Shown piece by piece: positions 10,511 through 22,148 of a stretch of 64,000 nucleotides of DNA. A program made the translations under genes and the position numbers. The first letter of the stretch is position 1. Each line of letters begins with the position of its first letter. The DNA is from Paracamarosporium sp. OC-R06-R3 (lineage: Eukaryota; Ascomycota; Dothideomycetes; Pleosporales; Didymosphaeriaceae), in NCBI GenBank assembly GCA_019828545.1, contig JACVRA010000336.1, positions 1 through 64,000 of the forward strand, given 5' to 3'. A model generated the notes under the pieces. The model ran no database searches. It saw only the letters and a list, made by a program, of their open reading frames with translations, and was not told the origin of the DNA.

Positions 10511-11930
10511 GAATGAGCAACGGCATCAGCGCATGGCTCTATACCCTGCACCGCCGCTCTCCTCTCAGCCAAAGTACGGCTCATCAGTGGGATCCACCTC
10601 AACAACGACGTACCAAGGTCAAAGTGGGAGTCGTATCTCGAACCACTGTCAAGCTCCGCTCTCCCGGCTGTTTGGATTCATACAATCCAGCATTGGTAAT
10701 ATGAACACGGGATCAATTTGCTATGACAAGTGTACGCAAGTTAGCAAGGTCCATGCACCCACTACACCCAACAGAGTTAGAGATACCCATTCAAGCAACC
10801 AGCGAGGACCCAACCCAACTTCCAACCATGGTACTAGTAGTCTTGTCCACCAAACCATGTCCCAGCAATCCAAAGATTGAGTCACCCTATAGTTTTTCTT
10901 TCTCAGCCATAAAGACTGAGCAGGGTGCGGAAGAAAAACTAGAAAAGACCCGACCCCCCATCAGTGCCCCTCTAGATGCACCTATATCTCCATAAATGGT
11001 ATCCCTCATGTCGAGGGACTCCTGTCGGAAGGATGACTATCTTCTTCACCGGGGTTGAGCAGGGGGTCCCTACCTTGCTTCAGAACATCCCTTACACCAG
11101 GCATACCGCAATCCTGATAGTCGAACCACAGTCATTGTCACCGATAAGGAGACAGGCCGTAGGTTGAGTATTTGGGGACGCTGTCTGCCTTGTGTATGGG
11201 ACGTTCCGAGGAAGGAAGGAGTATGGATCGAAACGAGGACCGGTGATGATATGATGCCTAGACTCTTGGGTTAGATTCCGTCTTCCGCTACGGAAGAGCG
11301 AGTCATACCTGGAAGTATTCGGCACTAGCTGAGGTCCACAGTGGTCCTTAAGTGCATGGTCGATGAGAAAGCGTGGTGGAGGTTGGGCGCGCAGTGATGG
11401 AAGTGGAGGCGAATAATGAGGATAGCGATAAATGAGAAGACAACCCGCAATAAGAATCGGATGGCTTCGGGCACCAATGTAAACAAGTTGTGCCTTAGAA
11501 GAGCGTTAGAAGGATTGGGAGGGAGCGCGAGCTACATGCAGATGAAGGAGGGCCGCCTTCCTTTTCTATCCTAATCTCATAACAACGTAAGAGCGTACGA
11601 GACAAATCATGAAGCAGGAGGCGAGGTGATTAAAGAGGGAGGAAGAGAGCGTTATCGTGGAGCAGGAGCCACTGAGACTAAGCAGGCGTAGAGTCCCGTG
11701 AACCAGAAAAAATGGCAACTTTGATATTTTATTACAACATGGAAAGACTATTATAGAGATAGCTACGGATCTAACAATTTCAGTGCTACCTCCATACCTG
11801 TCCTACACATTGCTATAGGTCCAGAATCCACAATAGCAGATTCCAACTTATCCGCTCGTGAATCTAATAAGCAAATCGCGAAAGCACCGCAACTGCTTAT
11901 TCAATGCATCAAAACAGTGGTATAACCACC
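10511..11930. other. Intergenic, no gene seen
   Basis: Several open frames of 60-130 codons occur on both strands, but none has a family signature and they overlap each other. The missing N-terminal part of the rhodopsin-domain remnant was looked for here and not found. Confidence 0.5.
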
Positions 11931-13956
11931 TTAATCTAGACCATAGTTAGGCCAGTTTTCACTTGAGCTTGCACGACAAAGACTCCCATCGTCTATGTTA
12001 TATCGCCACTCGTCGCTCCCAACACATCTTCTACACCAAAGAAGCTCATCAGGGTCATACTTCGCCTTAATAGCTCGGAGACGAGAATAATTTGGTCCGT
12101 ACAAGGCCCACTGCCAATTTGGCTCGTATTGATCACACTTTTCTAGGTTAGCTTGACGCAGATAAACTTGATGACATGCGCACTGCGTTTACGCCGCCCA
12201 TACATCGAATGCTTTCCAAAACATAACGGCTTACCTCATTGATGTAGCACCCTGAGTCCGGACTCAATTTGCGCATAGCGTGACCGACTTTGTTCGTCAT
12301 TCTATCCTGGATCTGCTGGATCATTGCAGAAGCAAGATTTTCAGACCAGCTAGATTTAACGATAAGATGACTTCCCGCATTACGCCAAGCTGGATTTAGA
12401 GCGGCGTCGATAGATTTTAGACTTCCAACCATGCTGCCAGCGATGATGTGTCCCGAAATGCCAAGCTAGTCGTGTTAGCTCTTATCTTTCGTGTAGCCGT
12501 AAATTTGAAACCTGAGGAACATACCTTTAATTCTTCAGATTGCGGAGCGATGCCTTCAAACATCTTAGCCACCGCTTCTACGTCTCTTGTCAACTCTTTC
12601 CTTGTTAGAAGCCGTGTTACAGAGATGACGCCGCCAGGGCCAGCGCTATTATCTGCCTGCTGTTTCGGCAAGCTATCAAAGCACTCTATCCATGTCTCGT
12701 AACTTGTTACATTCCACATCGATAAGGATGCAACATCCGCCGAGGCATTTAGCACAGCTGAGAAGGGAGCTAGGATTTTCTGAACTGTAGCGCTGGGCTT
12801 TTCGTAAGCCAAAAAGTAGCCGCCGAACGCCCATGGCCCTGCTTCTGGCCCTGTAATAGTGTAATAACCTTGGAAACCTTGATTGTTAGCATGAATCATT
12901 GCGCCGTGCAGCTTTGCAACCAGCATCCACCAGTCTCTAGGAGCCGTGCTGTTATGTGAAGCGATGGCCCAAAGCCATTGGGTAGTTTGTGGCATTGGAT
13001 ATGCCTTCATTGTAATCTTCGTTATAACGCCGAAAGTTCCTCCACCGCCTCCGCGTGTTGCCCAGAAGATATCTGTGTTTTGGCATTCGTTCGCGAGGAG
13101 AAGTTTGCCAGTAGGTGTAACGATTTCGACTTCGTAGATGTTGTCGGCGCCTTGCCCATATGAGCTTGTTAGCCAACCGTGCCCGCCGGATGTTGCCCAG
13201 CCAACGATGCCTACAGTCTTAGATAGAGTCAGTCATGTTGTTGGACAGGAGCAAGCTTCCCAGGTCTTAGAAACCTACGTCATAGGTGCCTCCAACGGTC
13301 ACGGCATTATACTTTGCCAATTCTTGGAAAACGTCGTAATCCTGCTCACCAGCACTGAGAGTTGCGGCCATGTGTGACACATTATGATGACAAGCTTGAG
13401 GTGTATAAGATTGATGGAAGTCAATACCCTTCATATAATGAGTATGAATACTATCAAGGTGAGTCGAGTATCAGAAGCATCAAAACCCTATTCAACTTAC
13501 TATAGCGCGCCACAAGTTGAACTCCTGTGAAATGACTGTCAGAGCTTACCCGTCAGCGTCAGGATGTTCTAACCGTTGAGAATTGGTACCAGCATGTCCT
13601 GTGTTGTTGACATTGACCTTAAGGTTATGTTCGCCAGCGAAAAGCAACGCTGTTTGGACGTGCTTCGCCTCCGTTGCATTCACGACGTATGTGTCACTCC
13701 CCTCCCCATCTGTCGGGCAAATCGTCTTCGGAAGTTTAATAGGATAAAGATTACCCTCTAAACTGCGATTAAAGGATGTCCATGCTGTCGGCGAAGGCCA
13801 ACATGGGTCAGACGGGATCTTAGGTGAGGGTTAGCAGAGCGCGCGGTGTTCCAGCTCTTTGAAGCGTACACATTTGCAGCTAGAATTGGATGAGGCTTTC
13901 ACCGCCACCATGAGAAAACACAGTACGGTGATGTGAGTTCGCAATCGACTGGTCAT
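11931..13956 (-). CDS. Secreted FAD-linked oxidase (berberine-bridge/VAO type)
   Basis: A seven-exon gene: 13956-13870, 13818-13574, 13524-13501, 13450-13275, 13210-12525, 12465-12235 and 12137-11931. The phases close to 551 residues. A signal peptide of about 20 residues (hydrophobic core VLCFLMVAV) is followed by a CKC-containing segment and DPCWPSP, usual at the start of these enzymes. The FAD domain includes NNTGHAG (His region for flavin attachment), HYMKGIDFH, a GGT...GIVGWATSGGHG segment and TRGGGGGTFGV. The C-terminus has NPAWR and the BBE-type tail YDPDELLWCRRCVGS. These enzymes oxidise small molecules in the secretory pathway or outside the cell. Oddities: exon 3 is only 24 nt long, and in the last intron the first TAG must be skipped for an AAAAG acceptor to keep the frame. 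The gene appears intact, unlike the neighbouring P450. Confidence 0.85.
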
Positions 13957-14903
13957 TGCTATCCGGAATTGAGTCTTGAGAAGTTCGACAAAGAAGGGGT
14001 GATATCCACCAGATGAATATAGACGTCCATTGTCACAGTACTTGTATTGTTGCTTGCTAATTGAATGGCCCGTTCACTACGTTATTGGATAGACGTACAC
14101 CTCAGCTTTTGCGCGTTCAATGGGGCATTGGCAAGCAAAAATCAAGATGCCAAGTTTCTATACAGCAAACTGTATTGGGGTTTTCAGCAGCAAGCCAATC
14201 GGAAAGTTTACGTTGACATAAGTGAACCTCACATGGAAGGCCAAGCCCGCTTTGCCTGAATCGCGTATTGGGACTGACCAATCGTGTAGTTTACGTTTAG
14301 GCCAGCGGATTTGTCTAAGCCGACAACTAGACCAAGCCAGGAAAGCCCGCCTTGTTTAGATCTCGGACAAAACTGGCCAATCGTATAATATCCGTTTAAT
14401 CTACCGAGTTTCGAGAGCTGCGGACCGGCGATAACTCCTAGCAGACCACACGTGCGTTAGTAAAAATATGAAAACACTCTATGCGGCAAGTATGCCTATT
14501 CCCATCAGGAGCTTGTTCAGAGTCAATAAACCTGTGCAGGGCGCAAGTGGCCAAATGCACGAGAAAAAGGCATTGCTACGCGTCTCGGATGTCTCTTCTC
14601 TGTTTGCGACTGCTGTTTGCTTGGCGACAGTCGATCCAAAACGCTTTTCGGATCGATATGAAAGGCCGAGTTCAAGTCACTACCGAACGATAGCTCTCTT
14701 GTTCCCCTTGGCGGGCTAAGAGTATGGGGTGGTCTTTCATTAGTTCATCGTGTACAGAAGCAATCGTAAATCCTCTAGAGAAGTCGCGTATATGAATTTG
14801 TTCTTTTTTGTAATTAGGCAGCCTTTTGTCGACCTGTTCTACGCTACGGAATTCTCTTTACACGAGTATCTGTAGCGAGCCACGCCACACTACGAAACTA
14901 CAA
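13957..14903. other. Intergenic, upstream region of the FAD oxidase
   Basis: It lies between the 5' end of the FAD oxidase (minus) and the 3' end of a regulator gene (minus). It carries a degenerate tandem repeat with CCAAT boxes (14195-14410). No coding frame is supported. Confidence 0.5.
14195..14410. repeat. Degenerate tandem repeat with CCAATCG boxes, about 2.4 units
   Basis: The motif CCAATCG, followed a few bases later by TTTACGTT or a close variant, recurs at 14195, 14278 and 14377, that is every 83-99 bp. A second shared block (CCAAG-CCCGC-TTGCCT / CCAGG...CCCGC-CTTG) follows units 1 and 2. CCAAT is the core site of the fungal Hap/CBF complex. The third unit also contains TCGTATA, the core of the sterol regulatory element bound by yeast Upc2. 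The block is 240-420 bp upstream of the FAD oxidase start. Function is inferred only. Confidence 0.55.
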
Positions 14904-16273
14904 TCAAGGCATTTCCCACTTTAATCCGGCATTCTCAAATGGCCATCGTAACCAACAGCGATGTCGTTCCTCAAGGATCGTATAAGTCCCTTTCAGAATA
15001 TGATGAGACCAACCGTTCACGTACCAACATCCTATGGATTCTGGTACCTGTAGTAGGACCGCATAATAGCTGACCATGATCAAGGCGTGAGGCTCCTTCT
15101 GTTGTATTTTTCTAATCATTTGCTTGTCCAACATATACAACCATCGGAAAACAATCTGCTGCAAAACATCGCCTTCGTATGAGCCATCCTCATCAGAGCC
15201 ATAGGTTGCTTGGAAAACTTGCGTTAAAGCATCGCAAGCAGTGCAATAAATTTCTCTGGACTCTGATATAACATCCGATACGATGAAAGAACTCATGTCC
15301 CGTAAAGGAAGTTGCCATAGTACTCTTGGAAGTTTGAATGAAGCGACCGTTGGTACTTTTGTGGTCTGGGGTATATCTGTCTCTATGCGAGCCGGCCATC
15401 CAAATGAAAGATTGCCATATATATTCTTTATGTGTTTCACCCCGTGGAGAAGTTCTATCCACAAAAGTGAACCCTGGTCGTTGAATATCAAGTATTCGCC
15501 TGGCATTGGGCCGCGGGCAAGGAGGTAAATGCAGACCAGAATGGCTGAAACATAAGCTGTTTGGCAGGTATTGCGGTTAAGATCAGAGAAAAGAAGGTTC
15601 ACTTGTGGTATAGCCGCACAAAAGTGTTTCTCGGCCAGTGTCGCGTAACGATTTGATTCGTGATTATATCCAGGTTCCGAACGCAAGTAGAGCATATGTC
15701 GGCCGGCTAGAGCGAGGAGTAATCGGAGCACGAAAGGATATGTAAGTGCCATGCGTGGGATCTCTGTTTGGTACATTAATTGAATTGGTGTGTCATAGGA
15801 AAAAGTACTCCAAGTGGACGTGTAATAATGGTGGAGAAGTTCAAAGTCAGCTAAATCCAGGCTCAGGTGTTGTTCCGATGCAGATACTGTCTCGGAGCGT
15901 GCGGATGCGATGTTGCCGTTAAGGTCTTCCGGGGTAAACGTAGATGTAGTAACTTGTGACGAACGAGTGTACTTCCGTGGCCGGCCCGGTCTCTTCTTGG
16001 GTTTATGCCATTGATCTATTGTTGCTGGTGGCAAGGGTGGGCTCACTGATATGCTCGGCGTATAGGAACAGGATATTGCTCGTTGTGTACAGTTCTCGCA
16101 AGACGGCCGGGTTTCATCGCACTATCTCCTCATCAATATCAAGTAGCACGCCGATGCGACATGATTACCTTAATATGCCTCTGCTTGCACATGGTACACC
16201 CTGTTCGTGATTTGGTGTGTAACCTCCTTCTCCCACGTGGGGGCAGTCCGTCGACAATGATATTATGAGACAT
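14904..16273 (-). CDS. Zn2Cys6 transcription factor, UPC2-like class, with AT-hook
   Basis: Two exons, 16273-16169 and 16121-14904, with a 47-nt intron (GTAATC...GATAG), giving 440 residues. The intron splits the zinc cluster just before its third cysteine. Joined, it reads C-x2-C-x6-C-x6-C-x2-C-x6-C at residues about 26-53, preceded by the basic RRRLHTKSR stretch seen in sterol-regulator-type (Upc2/Ecm22) proteins. At about residues 77-86 there is KKRPGRPRKY, an AT-hook-like minor-groove binding motif. The rest is the helical regulatory domain (LADFELLHHYYTSTWSTF at its start). It is a diverged paralogue of the gene at 16877-18159, which lies head-to-head 603 bp away. It probably regulates nearby genes; the ligand is unknown. 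The start ATG at 16273 is chosen because it opens the frame containing the basic stretch. Confidence 0.85.
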
Positions 16274-16876
16274 GATGACGCACCTAAGTGCTTAGAGGCC
16301 TTAGTTCGAGCGGCTTCAGACGAAGGCCTGCACTGGAGCATCCCAGGGTCTGCAGCGCAAACCTCGATGGGGGCTCTCAAAAGATTCGATCAAGCTTCCG
16401 TTCAGGGTTTAGTGTGATATTCTCGCTGCGGGGAACCGTGCACTTTCTGAAACACACACCTATTCCGTGGTAGTTATCCCGCCGCTTCCAACAAACCATG
16501 GGAGCCTTTGGCTCTCACTACTGCGATGTCTCAAATGATATATGTTCTGGTAACGATTGTAGGTCGAATCCCACTCTTTCAGGCAAAGCTGTCGCGGTAA
16601 AGCTGTGAACGTCGCCGATACGGGGCGCTTGACCTACGGCTCGGCCCTGGATCCTAGTGATGAATCTGCACGTAGTTGTGGTTTGTTGCAAAAGCTCTAG
16701 ATTAGGGTGTTCCAGACAATGCTCCTAAATAACCAAGCCAAGCCTCACGCTAACACGATGACGAACACAGCGCGCTCGGGCCGACTAAATGGACGATTTA
16801 AATCGACACTTGTGCCAGTGCATGCTCGTCACATCCGTTTCACTACCTATTGGAGGGTTAAAATTCTCGCTGAAAG
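16274..16876. promoter_or_regulatory. Shared divergent promoter of two paralogous regulators
   Basis: This 603-bp region separates the two head-to-head Zn2Cys6 genes and must hold both promoters. I see no clear TATA box or strong palindrome. A sequence near 16562 superficially resembles a tRNA T-arm but lacks the rest of a tRNA. Confidence 0.45.
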
Positions 16877-18159
16877 ATGTCAGCACATGCCTGTGCAGCT
16901 GAAGCGTTTGCAGGCGTGGAAGGGCAAAATGACTCCCATGTTCGTTTTCTACGTCCTCAAGAACAGGAAGAGAGCGGTGGAGAGAGGGCCCCAGAGAAGT
17001 CAATAAAAAGGAGGAAGCACCGCAAGTCCCGTTTTGGTTGTGAAAACTGTAAAATTCGGCGAATAAAAGTATGGCTCTATCAATAAGCATATATTCCGCT
17101 AAAACGTTGCAGTGTGATGAGAGACGACCGGAATGTACGAGCTGCACCGCTCGCCAAGTTCGTTGTGATTACTACCAACTTCCTGCCCTCTACGAGTCTT
17201 CTGCGAACGTCAACCGAGATAACAAAGGTGCACAAAGTTGCAGCCATTCGATGTCCGAAGGCAGTCAAATCGATGTAACGAGACTCGAGCTTATGTACCA
17301 ATGGTGCACGTCAACAGCATACACATTCTCATGCACAAATTCTGGTGCGATCTTCTGGAAAACCAATGTGACCGAGATCGCACTCACTCATAACTTTCTT
17401 CTCCACCTACTCATGACTATCACGGCTCTCCACCTAGCCTACTGTCGTCCCGATCGGCGCCAGGAATACACGGCATTAGCCGATCAGTATTACTCTACAG
17501 CCCTTCCGTTACTTACTTCGGAAATTGCCCACATTGACCTAAGAAACTGCGACGCGGTAGTCCTTGCCGTCCAGATGATCTGCTTCATTGCCTGGGCGTA
17601 TGGCCCTCAATTAGGTGAGTATCTTGCTTTTGGCAACAACGGTCACTCAGAATGGCTTGTTATGTTTCGCGGGGTCCGGAATACCTACGATTCTCTAGGC
17701 CATGAATCGTTCACCCGCACTCACGCCCCCTCAGTTCGTGCCAGAGCTGCTCCGATACATCCCACCCGAGGTCTGGACTATCAGGAAGCCCTTACCAGCC
17801 TCTTACAGTACGTCCGCACAAATAGCTCAACCGATTCTCTCTCCATCAACGAGCATGCCTACGAGGATCTGTTCAAATGCTACAACAACCGCTATGAAGG
17901 CGTGGATAGCGAGTATCACGTTGTCTTTGGTTGGCTATATCGGATGAAGGAACCATTTCTTCAGGCGCTACAACAACGCGAGAGAGTGCCATTAGTTCTC
18001 TACGCGCATTTCTGTGTGTTAATGAAGGATATTGAAGTGTTTTGGTACATGGAGGGTTGGACGGCTCACGTGCTAACTGGTATCTGGGTCAACTTAAAGG
18101 ATGAGGACAGGATTTATATTAAGTGGGCTTGTGAGGTTTCGGAATGGAAAGTACCATGA
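16877..18159 (+). CDS. Zn2Cys6 transcription factor, UPC2-like class
   Basis: Exons 16877-17068 and 17113-18159, with a 44-nt intron (GTATGG...TTGCAG), give 412 residues. As in the paralogue on the left, the intron interrupts the zinc cluster at the same place, directly before the third cysteine (GCENCKIRRIK then CDERRPECTSC). A basic stretch KRRKHRKSR precedes it. The body aligns with the paralogue along its length (for example LELMYQWCTSTAYTF against FELLHHYYTSTWSTF, and GPQLGEYLAF against GPMPGEYLIF). It lacks the AT-hook. The shared intron position and head-to-head layout point to an inverted duplication followed by strong divergence. A frame starting at 17071 is only the intron-read-through version. 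Confidence 0.85.
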
Positions 18160-18684
18160 AGTTATGAATGTGTTATGAATCAAACCATACCTTGAACTCA
18201 ATGAACTTACTTAAATTACAATAATTTCTCCATTTGGGGGTTGCATACGCTTGTACCTGCGATCCTGACGCATTGTTGTTTATCAAAAAGCCTGTTTACG
18301 AGTGGTAGCGATGAAGAGCGGATACGGATGACACCGAGGTGGATATATCCTTTCCCGAAACCCAATGCTATAGATGTTCTCCCTTGCAATCTCCTTTCTT
18401 GCGTTCGCAGGTGTATCTTGAGTTAGCGAATTACCACCCTTCGCTTAATCTGTCTATATTGTAATTAACACTAAGCCACAGCCTTCTAGTCCCTTAGCAG
18501 GCTAACGAGGATTGATTAATACTTAATTGTGTGTCTAGCGCGTTGAGGTTGACAGACGAAGTCCTCAAAGACTAATGCGTAAAATATTGAAAAGACAAAA
18601 AGTAGAGAGACTAGAATACAGAGAGATTATATTACGATAAAGAGAAATATATTGCCTTAGATGACACGTTCCTACGTGTGATAA
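18160..18684. other. Intergenic between convergent regulator and HET genes
   Basis: About 525 bp of AT-rich sequence between two convergent 3' ends. It probably contains both 3' untranslated regions. Nothing else is recognised. Confidence 0.5.
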
Positions 18685-20950
18685 CTACTTTAAAGTGATT
18701 TGCCGCTGATGTTGTTTAAGGCGATTCCAAGCGCCGCACTGAATCGTTACAAGACCTCGTCTTTCAGCCCATTGCTTGTCGTTATGCCACTGTACGAGCA
18801 TGACATGATAAAGTTGGCACTCCGAATCCAAACAAAACTCTTTGTCCATGAATGGTTGGAAAATAGCTGGCCCGCTAGATCTCTTGCCCTGTTCCTTGCA
18901 TACAGGACATTCAACAGCGGATAAAAGCACGAAGCCATAGCGCGATGGGTCGAGAACTTCCTCCCAGTCCCAAGAACAGGGGTAAGATATACCGCATGCT
19001 CCACCTGCAGAAGTGAAGAGAATCTTTGCGAACCCCGTGACGGGGTCACGCTCATCAATATGAAAAGCCTCGATATCAACACACGTAGCAATAAAGCGAA
19101 GGATGTCTTGACCTAGCTTCATGGTACTTCCATCTTCTTTTTGTGATGGATTATACTCTTGTGAGACCAGTAACACTGGACGAGGGGTGGTCTCAAAGGA
19201 TGTGCGGATAGCCTCCAGCTTGCTGATCAAACGCACTTCTGGTTTGCGATTGTCGGTCCGAAAACCTCTTTGACCGAAATCGTGAAGGTATAATGGACCG
19301 TTGTAGTAGCTCTTGCTCGAATTCCATCCCGCCCATGACCAGCTAGGAAATTCCAGGTTTCGATCGGTTGCCCAGTCAGAGACCGAGACATTGTTCCAAA
19401 GGAGACAAAAGTGTAGTAATGACTCTGGGATACCTCCTGTTGTTTCACCTGGGAGAGACGAATTGAGTGTGGTCAATATACCAGAAAACGCGTTGAGTTT
19501 ATCCTTGGGAAAGCTAAGTTTTCGAGCTGTGTACTGATGCACGAGAGTTGTATACGAAGCTAGTTTGAGCTGCCATTCAGGATGCTCGGTGGCTTTGAAT
19601 GCTTCTGCGCGTAAAGGATCCACAATGGCGCCCAGACGAGTGTTCCTACCATCAGCCTTGTCCTGTGTCCCGAGAAGCTTATTGGCATCACAATGAAATA
19701 CACCGTGGAAACAATAGAAGTAAGTCATATGGCTTGTAAAGAAAAGACAGCGACGTGACAACAGCCGTTCCTGTAATGTCCAAGCCCGTTCTTCGTATGT
19801 TGAATGATGCAGGGCATGCTTCAAAACTGGTGGGTAGGTCTTGAGAGCCACAGTAGACAAATCTTCTTCGTAGTCGTCATCATAACTCTCCCCGTTTGAC
19901 GCAAACCACCTGCACGTGATTGGAGTTCTCGAACCTTGCACTACACCAGGTATCGTATCATCAGCATCAGAAGCTGAAAGATCAGCTATAGTGACGAGGG
20001 CTTGACTGTAGATCAAGTCCATACGAGAGATATTGAAGTGTTTCTGTGCTTCGTTATCTTGCTCAATACAGAGTCTATCGACCCAGAGATATCTCTCATC
20101 CATCCGTTGGACAACGTTCATGGCACTCCTAACAATAGACGGCAGGCCGGCTCGGAGTAGATATCCCGGAGTTTCGAGCTGGTGACGATTTGAGACGAAG
20201 AGTTGTAATCCTGGAATTCCTCCCCACACGTAGCTCAGTGCGATATATCTATCTTGAGAAGTAATTCTCCTCAAGCAGTTGTTTATTACATCTATCACGA
20301 CCAGATCGAGCCGGGCTGTTTTCTCTTGCACCAAGCCCCTCTCGGTTGAGAATCCCTCCGATGTTCTGTATCGTTCTGGTGCGCCAGGATGAGTTCCGTT
20401 TTGAGTAGGTTGTACGAGACCTTTCTTTCGGCTCCCGTGAAGACCACTGTCACAAGATTTTATCCAAGAAGCATATTTTCGCGGATCAAAAGGATTTTCC
20501 GGTAGCAAAGAAAGTTGTGAGTCATCTCGAGTAATGTAGCCATGATACATTCCGTTCAGCCCTGAGTTATCGTGCAAAGACGCGAGTATCCCTGCTTTTA
20601 TTTCCAGGTAGTATGAGATATCCTTTTGTGTTCCACCAATGCCCCTATTGGAAAAGTTGCGTACTGCAGTCCTTTTTGCTGGTAGGAGGCCAAGGACTAA
20701 GCGGCAGAGAATACATTTGTTTCGCTTTCGAAGTACAGTCATGGTTCCAAGCCATAGAACACGGTTCTCCCATTTTTGTTTTAGTTCGGAAACGCCTTGT
20801 TTGGTCGACAAGAGCACATGTATGATTTCTCTACATTCAATGCAGGTGTGACGGTAGTTTCTGTCATTTTTGAAGGCTTCTTCTTCGGCCTAGAATCTAT
20901 CAGTCTAACTGAATATCGGTTAGCTCAGGTACTTGGATAGTACTCACCAT
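18685..20950 (-). CDS. HET (heterokaryon incompatibility) domain protein
   Basis: I propose a tiny first exon holding only the ATG (20950-20948), a 58-nt intron (GTGAGT...TTCTAG) and a long exon 20889-18685, giving 735 residues. The ATG sits in ACAATGG and splicing joins it in frame to AEEEAFK. The HET domain covers about residues 200-380. It begins with YIALSYVWGG, continues with LWVDRLCIEQDN and YSQALVTIADLSASDADD, and ends with EERAWTLQERLLSRRCLFF. HET proteins trigger or mediate cell death after fusion of unlike hyphae. The C-terminal half shows no second domain that I recognise, though a CxxC pair (VECPVCKEQG) occurs near the end. The start is a proposal; the open frame itself is secure. 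Confidence 0.8.
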
Positions 20951-22148
20951 TGTAGTAAAAATGAGATCTCCTTCTTTGTTCACTTCTAAAGCGACCTCGA
21001 TATGTTTGTTGTGTTTCTAGATCACGATAGGTTCTCATGGCCCTTTCATGGTGTTGAAGTTCTTGAATAAGGGGAATTCAGATGGGAAGGCTGAAGAAGT
21101 GGGCACAGCCACAACATTCCCCAGGCAGCAAGCGCGCTAGACCTAGCAGGGTAGTGATCCCGCGGAACAACTTCATTTCATGTATACTCTTCTATCAATT
21201 CGATTTTGAACGTAACACTTTTTTCTTCACTGAGTCTACCTATGTACGTTATGCGTATCATGAGATCGATGCCCTGATCAACGAAGTTCTACTTTAAGGC
21301 ATGAAATGAGCTACCCAAGACGGCTTTCCTACGGGATTGCAGTTCTATTGATGTCTTCAAACCTACTTATATCAATTTTACATTTTCCTTGATCCGATAA
21401 TGGAAAAGACTGAACTTGTCAACAGACTCTGAAATCGTCATCAAACTAGTCAACATACGAAGCTCTACTACACATTATGAAGGTTATCGAAAGGTGCATA
21501 AGGGGTGTTCTAAATATATAAGCATGATCGCGCATAATGGAATTGTGACATCAGAGATTGTATGCGAATGCAAGCGCTCATTTCACCATTCATGTAATAT
21601 TACGGCATTCTTCAGTGGGCTATGACTACCCAACAAGTTACTTCTTCCGTGCGATCTGACTGCGATTTACTATTGTTCAAAGTGGTCATAGCTTCCAGTA
21701 CTTATGAGTCTGTTGACACACTTGCAGATCCTTGAGCGGGCATTTGGGTTTACACTCGGTCGGAAACCCAACAATACGGTGCTCGGGTCTGGTGGGCCGA
21801 AACAGTCGTATCTGCGGAAGAATGCACAAGCTAGTTTACAATCAATACAACAAATTACAGCGCGCTCTACTAATATTGCTGGTTCCGAGGTTGGTCAGGT
21901 TGGTCAGGTCGTTTAGGTCGCTCCTAGTTTCCTTACCACCACCCATGTTCTCCATCAACCAAAAAGATCCTGGAAAGACGATGTTGTTGAAAGCATACAT
22001 TGTTGACTATTTAGTTAATTCTGGCTAGATCATTACCGATGACATACAGGACTACATAGATGATTCATCAGTCAGGTAAGCCTGAATCTTTGGATTGATA
22101 CGCATGTTGTCAATTCGCTAGTAACAATAGGCTCATGGCTCAGGATCT
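20951..22148. other. Intergenic, no gene seen
   Basis: No supported gene. A small tandem of TTGGTCAGG occurs at about 21890-21908. Short frames on the plus strand have no recognisable features. Confidence 0.5.

Noticed and set aside
16555..16600. A tRNA-like T-arm sequence (GTCGAATCCCAC)
   Set aside because: The loop is one base short of TTCGAAT and I find no matching acceptor stem, D-arm or anticodon arm.
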